A stretch of 51,594 bases of DNA from Geodermatophilus sp. TF02-6 (GTDB taxonomy: Bacteria; Actinomycetota; Actinomycetes; Mycobacteriales; Geodermatophilaceae), in contig NZ_QOHF01000030.1 in NCBI RefSeq assembly GCF_003319115.1, positions 1 through 51,594 on the forward strand, written 5' to 3'. The notes below the pieces were generated by a model. It ran no database searches. It was not told where the DNA came from and saw nothing but the letters and a program-made list of their open reading frames with translations. The position numbers and the translations under genes were made by a program. Numbering within the stretch: the first letter of the stretch is position 1; each line of letters starts with the position of its first letter. This document shows positions 18,156 to 27,729 of the stretch, piece after piece.

Positions 18156-19250
18156 ATGACCGACGCGATCGTCGTCGAGGGGCTCGTGAAGCGCTTCGGC
18201 GGCACCACCGCCCTCGACGGGGTGGACCTGACCGTGGCCGAGGGCTCCGTCCTCGGGCTGCTCGGCCCCAACGGCGCGGGCAAGACGACGGTGGTGCGCA
18301 TCCTCACCACCCTGTTGCGCGCCGACGCGGGGCGGGCGGAGGTGGTGGGCCTCGACGTGGTGCGCGACGCGGACGCGGTGCGGGCGTCGATCGGTCTGAC
18401 CGGCCAGTACGCCGCCGTCGACGAGTACCTCACCGGCGCCGAGAACCTGGAGATGGTCGGCCGGCTCTACCGGCTGGGCCGCCGGGAGGCGCGGGCGCGG
18501 GCCGGGCAGCTGCTGGAGCGCTTCGACCTGACCGGCGCGGCCGACCGGCCGGCCAAGACCTACTCCGGCGGCATGCGCCGGCGACTCGACATCGCCGCCT
18601 CGCTGATCGCGCGGCCGCGGGTGCTCTTCCTCGACGAGCCGACCACCGGACTCGACCCGCGCAGCCGGCTGGGGATGTGGGACTTCATCGCCGACCTCGC
18701 CGACGGCGGGACGACGATCCTGCTCACCACCCAGTACCTGGAGGAGGCCGACCGGCTGGCCGACCGGATGGTGGTCATCGACCGGGGGAGGGTCATCGCC
18801 CGCGGCACCGCCGACGAGCTCAAGGCCCAGGTCGGCGGCCAGCGGCTGGAGCTGACCGCCACCCGCGGCGAGGTGCTGCCCGCGATCGCCGAGCGGCTGC
18901 GGCCGCTGGCGGTCGAGGAGCCGCACGTCGACGAGCAGGCCCGGCGGCTGAGCCTGCCGGTGAGCGGGGGCGTGGAGGTGCTGGCCGAGGCGCTGCGCCG
19001 GCTGGACGGCCACATCGCCGACGTCTTCGACATGGGGCTGCGCCGCCCCGACCTCGACGACGTGTTCCTGACCCTCACCGGCCACGCCGCCGACGACGGT
19101 GCCACCGACAGCGGTGCCACCGACAGCGGTGCCACCGACAGCGGTGCCACCGACAGCGGTGCCACCGACGGCGGGGGCACCGAGGACGCGGCGACCACGA
19201 GCCGCGACACGCCACCGGCCGAGCCGGTCCCCACCGGAGGTGCCCGATGA
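18156..19250 (+). CDS. DrrA-type ABC exporter ATP-binding protein
   Basis: Nucleotide-binding subunit of a daunorubicin-resistance-type (DrrA) ABC exporter, 364 residues. Walker A is GLLGPNGAGKTTVVRIL near residue 37, the Q loop is GLTGQYAAVDEYLTG, the signature is YSGGMRRRLDIAASL, Walker B is VLFLDEPTTGLDPRS and the H loop is LLTTQYLEEADRLADR. The DrrA-specific C-terminal domain (residues about 220-310) is present. Beyond it is a 50-residue low-complexity tail with five GATDS/GATDG repeats from a 15-bp tandem repeat. The stop overlaps the permease start (ATGA). The substrate is unknown; a drug, glycolipid or pigment would all fit the family. Confidence 0.95.
   Translation: MTDAIVVEGLVKRFGGTTALDGVDLTVAEGSVLGLLGPNGAGKTTVVRILTTLLRADAGRAEVVGLDVVRDADAVRASIGLTGQYAAVDEYLTGAENLEMVGRLYRLGRREARARAGQLLERFDLTGAADRPAKTYSGGMRRRLDIAASLIARPRVLFLDEPTTGLDPRSRLGMWDFIADLADGGTTILLTTQYLEEADRLADRMVVIDRGRVIARGTADELKAQVGGQRLELTATRGEVLPAIAERLRPLAVEEPHVDEQARRLSLPVSGGVEVLAEALRRLDGHIADVFDMGLRRPDLDDVFLTLTGHAADDGATDSGATDSGATDSGATDSGATDGGGTEDAATTSRDTPPAEPVPTGGAR
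19098..19172 (+). repeat. 15-bp tandem repeat, 5 copies, inside ABC ATPase gene
   Basis: Five head-to-tail copies of GGTGCCACCGACAGC, the last with G instead of A at position 13. They encode Gly-Ala-Thr-Asp-Ser units in the C-terminal tail of the DrrA-like protein. Because the unit is a multiple of three, copy number can change without a frameshift. Confidence 0.95.
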
Positions 19251-20053
19251 GCTCGTTGGCCGCCACGCTGTCCGACAGCGTGGTCATCACCAAGCGCAAC
19301 CTCATCAAGGTCAAGCGCGTACCCGACCTGATCGTCTTCGCGACCCTGTCGCCGATCATGTTCGTGCTGCTGTTCCGCTACGTCTTCGGCGGCGCGATCC
19401 TGCTGCCCGACGGCATCAGCTACGCGGAGTTCCTGCTGCCCGGGATCTTCGCGCAGACGGTCGTCTTCGGGAGCACGATCACCGGCGCCAGCCTCGCCGA
19501 CGACCTGCAGAAGGGGCTGATCGACCGGTTCCGGTCGCTACCGATGTCCCGCTCGGCGGTGCTGGTCGGGCGGACCCTGGCCGACCTCGGGCTCAACGTC
19601 ATCTCCGTCGTGGTGATGGCGCTGACCGGCCTGGTCGTCGGCTGGCGGATCCACTCGTCGGTCGGCGAGGCGGTCGGCGGGTTCCTCGTGCTGTTGCTGT
19701 TCGCCTTCTCGTTCTCCTGGCTGATGGCGATGGTCGGGCTGCTGGTGCGCACTCCAGAGGTGGTCAACAACGCCAGCTTCATCGTGATCTTCCCGCTGAC
19801 CTTCGTGGCCAACACGTTCGTCCCGCTGGAGACGTTCCCGACGGTGTTGCGGGTCTTCGCGGAGTGGAACCCGGTGTCCGCGGTGGTGCAGGCTGCCCGT
19901 GAGCTGTTCGGCAACACCGTGCCCGGCGCCCCGGTCGCCGACGTGTGGTCGCTGCAGCACCCGGTGCTCTACTCGGTGATCTGGACGGCGGTCATCCTGG
20001 TGGTGTTCGTGCCGCTGGCGGTGCGGCTCTACCAGCGCACGGCCACGCGGTGA
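19247..20053 (+). CDS. DrrB-type ABC exporter permease
   Basis: Membrane subunit of the DrrAB-type exporter, 268 residues. The N-terminus is an amphipathic cytoplasmic helix (ITKRNLIKVKRVPDLIVFATLSP). Six membrane segments follow, including ISVVVMALTGLVVGW, VLLLFAFSFSWLMAMVGLLV, VIFPLTFVANTFVPL and the last WTAVILVVFVPLAVRLY. The ABC2 signature loop DRFRSLPMSRSAVLVGRTLADL couples to the ATPase. ATG overlaps the ATPase stop by 4 bases, so both subunits are translationally coupled. A perfect 15-bp hairpin follows 5 bases after the stop. Confidence 0.95.
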   Translation: MSSLAATLSDSVVITKRNLIKVKRVPDLIVFATLSPIMFVLLFRYVFGGAILLPDGISYAEFLLPGIFAQTVVFGSTITGASLADDLQKGLIDRFRSLPMSRSAVLVGRTLADLGLNVISVVVMALTGLVVGWRIHSSVGEAVGGFLVLLLFAFSFSWLMAMVGLLVRTPEVVNNASFIVIFPLTFVANTFVPLETFPTVLRVFAEWNPVSAVVQAARELFGNTVPGAPVADVWSLQHPVLYSVIWTAVILVVFVPLAVRLYQRTATR

Positions 20054-20057
20054 GCGC

Positions 20058-20091
20058 GTGACACCGCGGTCCGGCAGGACCGCGGTGTCAC
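20058..20091. terminator. 15-bp perfect hairpin terminator
   Basis: GTGACACCGCGGTCC (20058-20072) and GGACCGCGGTGTCAC (20077-20091) are perfectly complementary around a 4-base loop. It ends the ABC exporter operon, 17 bases before the next gene. Confidence 0.85.
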
Positions 20092-20107
20092 GGCAGGATG
20101 GACGGCG

Positions 20108-22174
20108 ATGAGCACCGTCCCCACCGCCCCGTCCGCCGACAACCCGCTGCTCGCGCCGTCCCCGCTGCCGTTGCAGCTGCCGCCCTTCGCGGCCATCACC
20201 GTCGAGCACTGCCGCGAAGCGCTGATCGCCGGGATGGCCGAGCAGCGGGCCGAGGTCGCCGCGATCGTCGGATCGGACGAGTCGCCGACCTTCGAGAACA
20301 CCGTCGTCGCCCTGGAGCGCTCGGGCCGGCTGTACCGCCGGGCCGCCGCGGTGTTCCACAACCTCGCCTCCTCGGTGGCCACCGACCGGCTCCGGGAGGT
20401 CGAGCGGGAGCTGGCACCGCTGGAGGCGGCCCACGCCGACGCGCTGCGGCTGGACCCGGCCCTGCTCGCCCGCATCGACGCCGTCCACGCGGCCCGACAC
20501 GACGTCGGCCTCGACGCCGAGGCGGTGCGGCTGGTGGAGCGCTACCACCTCGACTTCGTCCTCTCCGGTGCGCGGCTCGACGACGCCGGCCGCGCCCGCC
20601 TGACCGAGCTGAACCGGGAGCTCGCGGAGCTGTCGACGACGTTCGGGCAGAACCTGCAGCTGGCCACCGAGGCCGCGGCGGTCGTCGTCTCCGACCCCGC
20701 CGCGCTCGACGGGCTCGGCGCGCAGGAGGTCGCCGCGGCGGCCGGGGTGGCCGCCGACCGCGGGGTCGACGGCTACCTGATCCCGCTGCTGTTGCCCACC
20801 GGCCAGCCGGTGCTGGCCAAGCTGCGCGACCGCGACCTGCGCCGCCGGGTGTTCGAGGCCTCGGTCACCCGCGCGTCGGCCGGCGCGCACGACAACGGCC
20901 CGGTCGCCGTCCGCATCGCCCGGCTGCGCGCCGAGCGTGCCCGGCTGCTCGGTTTCGCCACCCACGCCGACCTGGTGGTCGCCGACCAGACCGCGGGCAG
21001 CACCGAGGCGGTCGACGCGATGCTCGCCTCGATGGTCGGACCGTCCCTGGCCAACGCGCAGGCCGAGGCGGCCGCGCTCGCCGAGGTCGCCGCGCGGGAC
21101 GGCGTCACCGACCTCGCCCCCTGGGACTGGGCCTTCTACAGCGAACGGGTGCGCGCCGAGCGGTACTCGGTCGACGCCACGGCGCTGCGGCCGTGGTTCG
21201 AGCTGGACCGGGTGCTGGTCCACGGCGTCTTCGCCGCCGCGGAGCGGCTCTACGGGTACCGGTTCACCCCGCGGCCGGACCTCGTCGGCTACCACCCCGA
21301 CGTGCGGGTCTGGGAGGTCACCGGCGCGGCGGGGGAGACGATCGGGCTCTACCTCGGCGACTACGTCGCGCGGGAGGGCAAGCGCGGCGGGGCGTGGATG
21401 AGCTCGTTCGTCACCCAGTCCCGGCTGCTGGGCACCCGGCCGGTGGTGGTGAACGACCTCAACGTCACCCGCGGCGCCGACGGGCAACCCACGCTGCTCA
21501 CCCTCGACGAGGTCAACACGCTGTTCCACGAGTTCGGTCACGCCCTGCACGGGCTCGCCTCGGCGGTCACCTACCCGCGGTTCGCCGGCACCGCCGTCCC
21601 GCGGGACTTCGTCGAGTACCCGAGCCAGGTCAACGAGATGTGGGCGCTGCAGCCGGAGGTGCTGGCCGGCTACGCCCGCCACGTCGACACCGGCGAGCCG
21701 CTGCCGGCCGCCGTCGTCGAGGCGATCGAGGCCGCCCGGCTGTGGGGCGAGGGGTTCGCCACGCTGGAGTACCTGGCGGCCACCCTGCTCGACCAGGCCT
21801 GGCACCGGATCACCCCGGACACCGAGATCGGCGACCCGGTCGAGTTCGAGCGGGCCGCCCTGGAGGCCGCCGGCGTCGCCTACGACCTGGTGCCGCCGCG
21901 CTACCGGACGACGTACTTCCAGCACGTCTTCGCCGGGGGCTACGCGGCCGGCTACTACTCCTACATCTGGTCGGAGGTGCTCGACGCCGACACCGAGCAG
22001 TGGTTCGAGGAGAACGGCGGCCTGCGCCGGGAGAACGGCGACGTCTTCCGGGAGCGGCTGCTGTCGGTCGGCGGGTCGGTCGACCCGCTGGCGGCCTTCC
22101 GCGCCGTCCGCGGCCGGGACGCCGACCCCACGCCGCTGCTGCGGAGGCGAGGATTGCTGCCCAGCTCACCGTGA
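20108..22174 (+). CDS. M3 family oligopeptidase (Dcp/OpdA type)
   Basis: Cytosolic zinc metallopeptidase that degrades short peptides, 688 residues, the usual size of M3A enzymes. The zinc motif is NTLFHEFGHALHGL near residue 475 (HExGH), with the second glutamate in DFVEYPSQVNEMW. The C-terminal GGYAAGYYSYIWSEVLDAD block carries the conserved Gly/Tyr substrate contacts. The N-terminal LPPFAAITVEHCREALIAGM and FENTVVALERSG motifs are also typical. A CAGGAT hexamer 8 bases before the ATG may be the -10 of a leaderless transcript. The neighbouring hairpins on both sides suggest a monocistronic gene. Confidence 0.95.
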   Translation: MSTVPTAPSADNPLLAPSPLPLQLPPFAAITVEHCREALIAGMAEQRAEVAAIVGSDESPTFENTVVALERSGRLYRRAAAVFHNLASSVATDRLREVERELAPLEAAHADALRLDPALLARIDAVHAARHDVGLDAEAVRLVERYHLDFVLSGARLDDAGRARLTELNRELAELSTTFGQNLQLATEAAAVVVSDPAALDGLGAQEVAAAAGVAADRGVDGYLIPLLLPTGQPVLAKLRDRDLRRRVFEASVTRASAGAHDNGPVAVRIARLRAERARLLGFATHADLVVADQTAGSTEAVDAMLASMVGPSLANAQAEAAALAEVAARDGVTDLAPWDWAFYSERVRAERYSVDATALRPWFELDRVLVHGVFAAAERLYGYRFTPRPDLVGYHPDVRVWEVTGAAGETIGLYLGDYVAREGKRGGAWMSSFVTQSRLLGTRPVVVNDLNVTRGADGQPTLLTLDEVNTLFHEFGHALHGLASAVTYPRFAGTAVPRDFVEYPSQVNEMWALQPEVLAGYARHVDTGEPLPAAVVEAIEAARLWGEGFATLEYLAATLLDQAWHRITPDTEIGDPVEFERAALEAAGVAYDLVPPRYRTTYFQHVFAGGYAAGYYSYIWSEVLDADTEQWFEENGGLRRENGDVFRERLLSVGGSVDPLAAFRAVRGRDADPTPLLRRRGLLPSSP

Positions 22175-22178
22175 TCAT

Positions 22179-22203
22179 CGGCGGGTGGCTGCCTGACCCG
22201 CCG
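22179..22203. terminator. hairpin terminator after the M3 peptidase
   Basis: CGGCGGGT (22179-22186) pairs with ACCCGCCG (22196-22203) around a 9-base loop, 5 bases after the stop. It lies between convergent genes and may serve both strands. Confidence 0.65.
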
Positions 22204-22251
22204 AGAGGAGCAGCCCCCCGCCGAAGGTCGACACGGGGAGAGGTCAGGCCT

Positions 22252-22578
22252 CTACAACCAGGGCAGCGAGAGGACGACGTCGAGGTCGTCGGGGCCGTCA
22301 CCCTCGCGGACCAGCCGGTTGGGCTGGCGGTGGCCGCACGCCGTGCAGCGGTGGACCACCTGCCAGCCCTTGCCGGACTTCTCCACGAGGCCGATCGGCG
22401 CCATCGGCGCCCGGCACCCGCTTGCCCGGTCACCGGGCAGCTCGTCGACGTGCAACGACCACAGGCACGCCGGGCAGTGGTTGCGGTAGTGCCCGTCGGT
22501 GGTGGCCGGCACGGCCGAGGCGCAGTGCACGCAGACGAACCCGGTGTTCTCCGCCCGCCGCGAGCGGGCGGGGCTCAC
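22252..22578 (-). CDS. RNHCP domain-containing zinc-ribbon protein
   Basis: Small (108 residues) cysteine-rich protein of the RNHCP family, of unknown function. The name-giving motif YRNHCPACLWSLHVDELPGDR is at residues 31-51. Two zinc-ribbon-like knuckles are visible, CVHCASAVP with NHCPAC and HRCTACGHRQPNRL. It lies 13 bases downstream of greA on the same strand, so the two are probably co-transcribed. It is short and Cys-paired, consistent with a nucleic-acid or RNA-polymerase-associated zinc protein, but that is inference. It ends near a small AGAGG/CCTCT inverted repeat at about 22239. Confidence 0.88.
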   Translation of the reverse strand: MSPARSRRAENTGFVCVHCASAVPATTDGHYRNHCPACLWSLHVDELPGDRASGCRAPMAPIGLVEKSGKGWQVVHRCTACGHRQPNRLVREGDGPDDLDVVLSLPWL

Positions 22579-22591
22579 GCGGGGACCCCGG

Positions 22592-23095
22592 TCAGGCGAC
22601 GTAGGGCTCGACGGCGACGACGTCGACGGTGATGTCGCGGCCGCCCGGGGCCTGGTAGGTGACGGTCGTCCCGGGCGCGGCGCCCATGATGGCCGACCCG
22701 AGGGCCGACTCGGGGGAGTAGACCTGCAGGTCGGTGGTGCCGGCGATCTCCCGCGAGCCGAGGAGGAACTTCTCGGTCTCGTCGTCGCCCTGGAACCGGA
22801 TGGTGATGACGGTGCCGGTGGCTGCGTGGGCCGCCGTCGTCGGCGCGTCGCCGACCCGGGCCTTGCGCAGCAGGTCCTCCAGCTGGCGGATGCGGGCCTC
22901 CTGCTTGCCCTGCTCCTCCTTGGCGGCGTGGTAGCCGCCGTTCTCGCGGAGGTCGCCCTCCTCGCGGCGGGCGTTGATCTCGGCGGCCATGGCCGGACGG
23001 CCCGCCACCAGCTGGTCGAGCTCGGCCCTCAGCCGGTCGTGGGCCTCCTGGGTCAGCCAGACGCCCTGGTTCTGCTCGTCAGTGGAGGTGGACAC
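22592..23095 (-). CDS. greA: transcription elongation factor GreA
   Basis: Binds RNA polymerase and stimulates cleavage of backtracked RNA. It is 167 residues. The N-terminal coiled coil has the acidic tip EINARREEGDLRENGGYHAAKEEQGKQEARI, which inserts into the secondary channel. The C-terminal FKBP-like domain ends SPESALGSAIMGAAPGTTVTYQAPGG. The start is GTG 23095, preceded by AGGAG at 8-base spacing. It is divergent from mca, as in M. tuberculosis (Rv1080c/Rv1082). A GGAAC-N18-GTT promoter-like motif lies about 70 bases upstream on the minus strand. Confidence 0.96.
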   Translation of the reverse strand: MSTSTDEQNQGVWLTQEAHDRLRAELDQLVAGRPAMAAEINARREEGDLRENGGYHAAKEEQGKQEARIRQLEDLLRKARVGDAPTTAAHAATGTVITIRFQGDDETEKFLLGSREIAGTTDLQVYSPESALGSAIMGAAPGTTVTYQAPGGRDITVDVVAVEPYVA

Positions 23096-23164
23096 GAGGG
23101 AGCTCCTGAAATGTCGGTGGCCGCTCCCCGTGCGGGGAACGGCCGCGTTCAGAACCGCCAACGT

Positions 23165-23190
23165 AACACCGTCGTCGGGGGACGTGTTCC
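23165..23190 (-). promoter_or_regulatory. possible SigR/SigH-type promoter of greA
   Basis: On the minus strand GGAAC (23186-23190) is followed by exactly 18 bases and GTT (23165-23167), close to the thiol-stress sigma consensus GGAAT-N18-GTT. It points towards greA. The plus-strand side has GGAAC-N18-GAC towards mca, which is a poorer match. Confidence 0.4.
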
Positions 23191-23299
23191 GCCCCGGCCC
23201 GGCGCCGGAGACGCGGAACGCCAGGCTGTCGTGGCATGACGAGCGCCACGTCCCCCGCTCGGAGGCCGCGACGGGCGGCGGGGCACGGGCGCGACAGGG

Positions 23300-23305
23300 G
23301 ACAAT
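23300..23305 (+). promoter_or_regulatory. -10-like hexamer of mca
   Basis: GACAAT, 6 bases before the GTG start of mca, with no Shine-Dalgarno. Similar to other leaderless-type starts in the window. Confidence 0.4.
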
Positions 23306-23311
23306 GGTCCG

Positions 23312-24199
23312 GTGAGCGAAGCAGACCCGTTGCGCCTGCTCGCGGTGCACGCCCATCCCGACGACGAGTCGAGCAAGGGCGCCGCGACGATGGCCAAGTA
23401 CGTCGCGGAGGGCGTCCGCGTCATGGTGGCGACCTGCACCGGCGGTGAGCGGGGTTCGGTGCTCAACCCGGCGCTCGACCGCCCCGACGTGTGGGAGCGG
23501 CTGCCCGAGATCCGCCGGGAGGAGATGGCCCGCGCCCGCGAGATCCTCGACGTCGAGCAGGAGTTCCTGGGCTTCGTCGACTCCGGCCTGCCCGAGGGCG
23601 ACCCGCTGCCGCCGCTGCCCGAGGGCTGCTTCGCGCTGGTGCCCACCGAGGAAGCCGCCGCCCCCCTGGTCGAGCTGATCCGCCGGTTCAAGCCGCACGT
23701 CATCACGACCTACGACGAGCGCGGCGGCTATCCGCACCCCGACCACGTCAAGACCCACGAGGTCTCGGTGCACGCCTTCGAGGCCGCCGGCGACCCCGAC
23801 CGCTACCCCGAGCTGGGCGAGCCCTGGCAGCCGCTCAAGCTCTATTACCACATGAGCTTCACGCTGCCCCGCACGCGGGCGCTGCACGAGGCGATCCTCG
23901 CCTCGGGAGCGGAGTCCCCGTACGCCGAGTGGCTGGAGAACTGGGACCCGGAGCGGGACACGTCCCACCGGGTGACCACGAAGGTGCCCTGCGCCGAGTA
24001 CTTCGCCGTGCGGGACGCCGCCCTGATCGCGCACGCCACGCAGATCGACCCCCACGGCCGCTGGTTCGCCTGTCCGCTGGAGGTGCAGCAGCAGGTGTGG
24101 CCGACCGAGGACTACGAGCTGGCCCGCTCGGTCGTCGACTCGCCGGTGCCCGAGGACGACCTGTTCGCCGGCGTCCGCAGCGAGGTGACCGTGCGGTGA
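23312..24199 (+). CDS. mca: mycothiol S-conjugate amidase
   Basis: Zinc amidase that cleaves mycothiol conjugates of electrophiles so that the mercapturate can be exported, an actinobacterial detoxification step. It has 295 residues. The zinc site is seen in VHAHPDDESSKG near residue 12 (AHPDDE) and in ERGGYPHPDHVKTHEV (His). CTGGERGSVLNP and the C-terminal AHATQIDPHGRWF block are also typical of Mca/MshB, and the length and WFACPLEVQQQVWPTEDYELA tail favour Mca over MshB. It is divergent from greA and overlaps the next small gene by GTGA. Presence of mca implies mycothiol in this organism. Confidence 0.95.
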   Translation: MSEADPLRLLAVHAHPDDESSKGAATMAKYVAEGVRVMVATCTGGERGSVLNPALDRPDVWERLPEIRREEMARAREILDVEQEFLGFVDSGLPEGDPLPPLPEGCFALVPTEEAAAPLVELIRRFKPHVITTYDERGGYPHPDHVKTHEVSVHAFEAAGDPDRYPELGEPWQPLKLYYHMSFTLPRTRALHEAILASGAESPYAEWLENWDPERDTSHRVTTKVPCAEYFAVRDAALIAHATQIDPHGRWFACPLEVQQQVWPTEDYELARSVVDSPVPEDDLFAGVRSEVTVR

Positions 24200-24546
24200 C
24201 CGCCGCCACCGTGCTCGCCGCGGCCGGCGACCAGCTGCCCGAGGACGTCGGCAAGGCGGGCCCCATCGGCCTGCTGCTCATGGTGCTGCTGCTCATCGCG
24301 GTGGCGCTGCTGGTCAAGTCGATGTCGCGGCACCTCAAGCGGCTGCCCCGCAGCTTCGACCCCGAGGACGCCGAGCCTCGGGTCGTCGTCCCCGACACCC
24401 CGGCCGAGTTGGTCGAGCCCCGCCCCGCGCCGGGGCAGGAGCTGCTCGACACCCTCCGCCGCGCCCCCCGGGCGATCGAGGGGCCACGCCGCGACGGCGA
24501 CGGCGACGGCGACGGTCGAGCGGCCGCTCCCCGGCCGGAGGACTGA
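24196..24546 (+). CDS. small single-pass membrane protein downstream of mca
   Basis: A 116-residue protein translationally coupled to mca (GTGA overlap). Residues about 20-42 are one hydrophobic segment (AGPIGLLLMVLLLIAVALLVKSM), followed by a basic stop-transfer stretch SRHLKRLPRSF and an acidic/Pro-rich cytoplasmic tail with a short GDGDGDG run. Rv1083 occupies the same position in M. tuberculosis and has a similar layout, so this appears to be a conserved mca partner of unknown role. Topology suggests N-out/C-in. No catalytic motif is visible. Confidence 0.85.
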   Translation: MTAATVLAAAGDQLPEDVGKAGPIGLLLMVLLLIAVALLVKSMSRHLKRLPRSFDPEDAEPRVVVPDTPAELVEPRPAPGQELLDTLRRAPRAIEGPRRDGDGDGDGRAAAPRPED

Positions 24547-24567
24547 GCCACCACAACGCCGACCACG

Positions 24568-24957
24568 ATGGCTGGTCGGTCCCCGGATCGCCCTCATCGG
24601 GGCGGCGTTCTCACGTCGGGTGAGGAGCGCGCGCCGCGGACGTCCGAGCAGCCGACGCCCGCGCCCGGCTTCGGCGGGGTCGGCAGCCGGTTGCTCGAGT
24701 TCGCCGAGAAGGTCGTCTACGCCGGCATCGCCCTGCCGCTCATCGCGGCGGCGTGCATCCTGCTCGTCCGCGCCGCGTGGACGGGCTGGCTAGTGTTCGG
24801 CGACTTCTCGCAGACGGACTTCTCGCAGACGATGGTGCTGGCGCTGCTCGACGTCCTGCTGCTCGGGCTCACGTCCTGGCTGCTGCGACGCAAGGAGCGC
24901 GAGCCGGACGAAGGCAAGCGGAGCGACCCGGGGCGTGCTGGGGGGACCGCCGGGTAG
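24568..24957 (+). CDS. hypothetical two-TM membrane protein
   Basis: A 129-residue protein with two hydrophobic segments: residues about 50-72 (VVYAGIALPLIAAACILLVRAAW) and 87-104 (TMVLALLDVLLLGLTSWLL). The second is followed by the basic stop RRKERE. The loop contains a doubled DFSQT sequence from a 12-base direct repeat. The layout resembles phosphate-starvation-inducible PsiE-like or DUF4282-like small proteins, but I do not recognise the family with confidence. The ATG has no clear ribosome site. The TAG stop doubles as the first bases of the next gene's -10-like hexamer. Confidence 0.7.
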   Translation: MAGRSPDRPHRGGVLTSGEERAPRTSEQPTPAPGFGGVGSRLLEFAEKVVYAGIALPLIAAACILLVRAAWTGWLVFGDFSQTDFSQTMVLALLDVLLLGLTSWLLRRKEREPDEGKRSDPGRAGGTAG

Positions 24958-24960
24958 GCA
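24955..24960 (+). promoter_or_regulatory. -10-like hexamer of DUF255 gene
   Basis: TAGGCA followed by 6 bases and the GTG start. It overlaps the preceding stop codon. Leaderless-type spacing. Confidence 0.45.
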
Positions 24961-24966
24961 GGGTGC

Positions 24967-26976
<2,010 letters not shown>

Positions 26977-26989
26977 GGACGCCGCGACG

Positions 26990-27019
26990 ACTTACCGTGT
27001 AAGTGTGTAATCAACACAC
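26990..27019. promoter_or_regulatory. operator-like overlapping inverted repeats
   Basis: ACTTAC-CGT-GTAAGT (26990-27004) is a perfect 6-bp palindrome, and GTGTGT-AATCA-ACACAC (27003-27019) is a second one sharing two bases with it. GTGTAA also recurs in direct orientation with an 8-bp period (26997, 27005). The stretch is AT-rich against its surroundings and lies just before the GAGGAGG ribosome site of the next gene, so autoregulation is likely. Confidence 0.65.
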
Positions 27020-27034
27020 GCTGAGGAGGCCGTC

Positions 27035-27649
27035 GTGCACGGACACCACCGTTTTCCCGATCCGCCCTTCGCCGGCATGCGAGGCGGGTTCCGCTCGGGC
27101 TTCCGGGGGCGTGGCCCCGGCGGCCGCGGCCGCGGACCCGACGCGCCGCCCCCGGTCGAGCGCGCCGAGGTCGCCGGCTGGTTCGCCGGCCGGCTGCCCG
27201 ACGACTGGTTCACCGGCCCGGTGGACCTGGCCACCGACCGCGACGAGATCACCGTCGTCGGCACCCTGCCCGAGCCCGAGGCGGGGGAGGGCGACCCGGC
27301 CGCGGCGCGGGCGGGCCGCATCGCCCGCTTCCGCGAGGACACCCGCGAGCAGCGCATGGCCATCGCCGACGCCGCGCAGGCCCGCTACGGCCGCTCGGTG
27401 GCCTGGGGGGCGGCCTGCGACGACGTCCGCGAGCTGTTCACCAACCTGTCGGTGCCGGTGATGACCCGGCTGCGCCAGCCCGAGCGGCTGGTGCTCGACA
27501 CGCTCGTCGACGCCGGGGTGGCCCGCTCGCGCTCCGAGGCGCTGGTGTGGGCGGTCCGGCTGGTCGGGCAGCACACGCAGGACTGGCTGACCGAGCTGCG
27601 CGAGGCCATGGCCTCGGTCGAGGAGGTGCGCGGCCGGGGGCCGCAGTAG
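27035..27649 (+). CDS. probable ribbon-helix-helix-like regulator
   Basis: A 204-residue protein. Residues 1-45 are Gly/Arg/Pro-rich and likely disordered, and may contact DNA or RNA. The middle (residues 48-115) is an acidic/Ala-rich domain with IARFREDTREQRMAIADAAQARYGRSVAWGA. Near the C-terminus, VPVMTRLRQPERLVLDTLVDAGVARSRSEALVWAVRLV has the shape of a ribbon-helix-helix DNA-binding unit: a strand, then L-x-x-L-V-x-x-G and S-R-S-E-A-L-x-W-A-V. GAGGAGG lies 5 bases before the GTG start. The overlapping palindromes just upstream support a DNA-binding, self-regulating protein. The family is not one I can name with certainty. Confidence 0.75.
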   Translation: MHGHHRFPDPPFAGMRGGFRSGFRGRGPGGRGRGPDAPPPVERAEVAGWFAGRLPDDWFTGPVDLATDRDEITVVGTLPEPEAGEGDPAAARAGRIARFREDTREQRMAIADAAQARYGRSVAWGAACDDVRELFTNLSVPVMTRLRQPERLVLDTLVDAGVARSRSEALVWAVRLVGQHTQDWLTELREAMASVEEVRGRGPQ

Positions 27650-27666
27650 GAGGACGAGGTCCTCCT
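27648..27666 (+). terminator. 8-bp hairpin after the RHH-like gene
   Basis: AGGAGGAC (27648-27655) pairs perfectly with GTCCTCCT (27659-27666) around GAG, starting inside the stop codon. Confidence 0.6.
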
Positions 27667-27716
27667 GCTCGTCGTGGAGGCCCCCGGCCCCCACTCCTCG
27701 GCCCGACACGACCGGG

Positions 27717-27722
27717 GACACT
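27717..27722 (+). promoter_or_regulatory. -10-like hexamer of the reductase gene
   Basis: GACACT, 7 bases before the GTG start, no Shine-Dalgarno. Weak match to TANNNT but spacing fits the other leaderless-type starts. Confidence 0.3.
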
Positions 27723-27729
27723 GAAGGGC

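Noticed and set aside
19098..19172. CRISPR-like array
   Set aside because: Units are contiguous 15-mers with no spacers, inside a coding region.
20058..20091. Operator for the M3 peptidase gene
   Set aside because: The perfect hairpin directly after an operon stop is more simply a terminator.
23213..23239. GGAAC-N18-GAC upstream of mca as a SigR promoter
   Set aside because: The -10 element is GAC instead of GTT. A leaderless-type hexamer closer to the start explains mca better.
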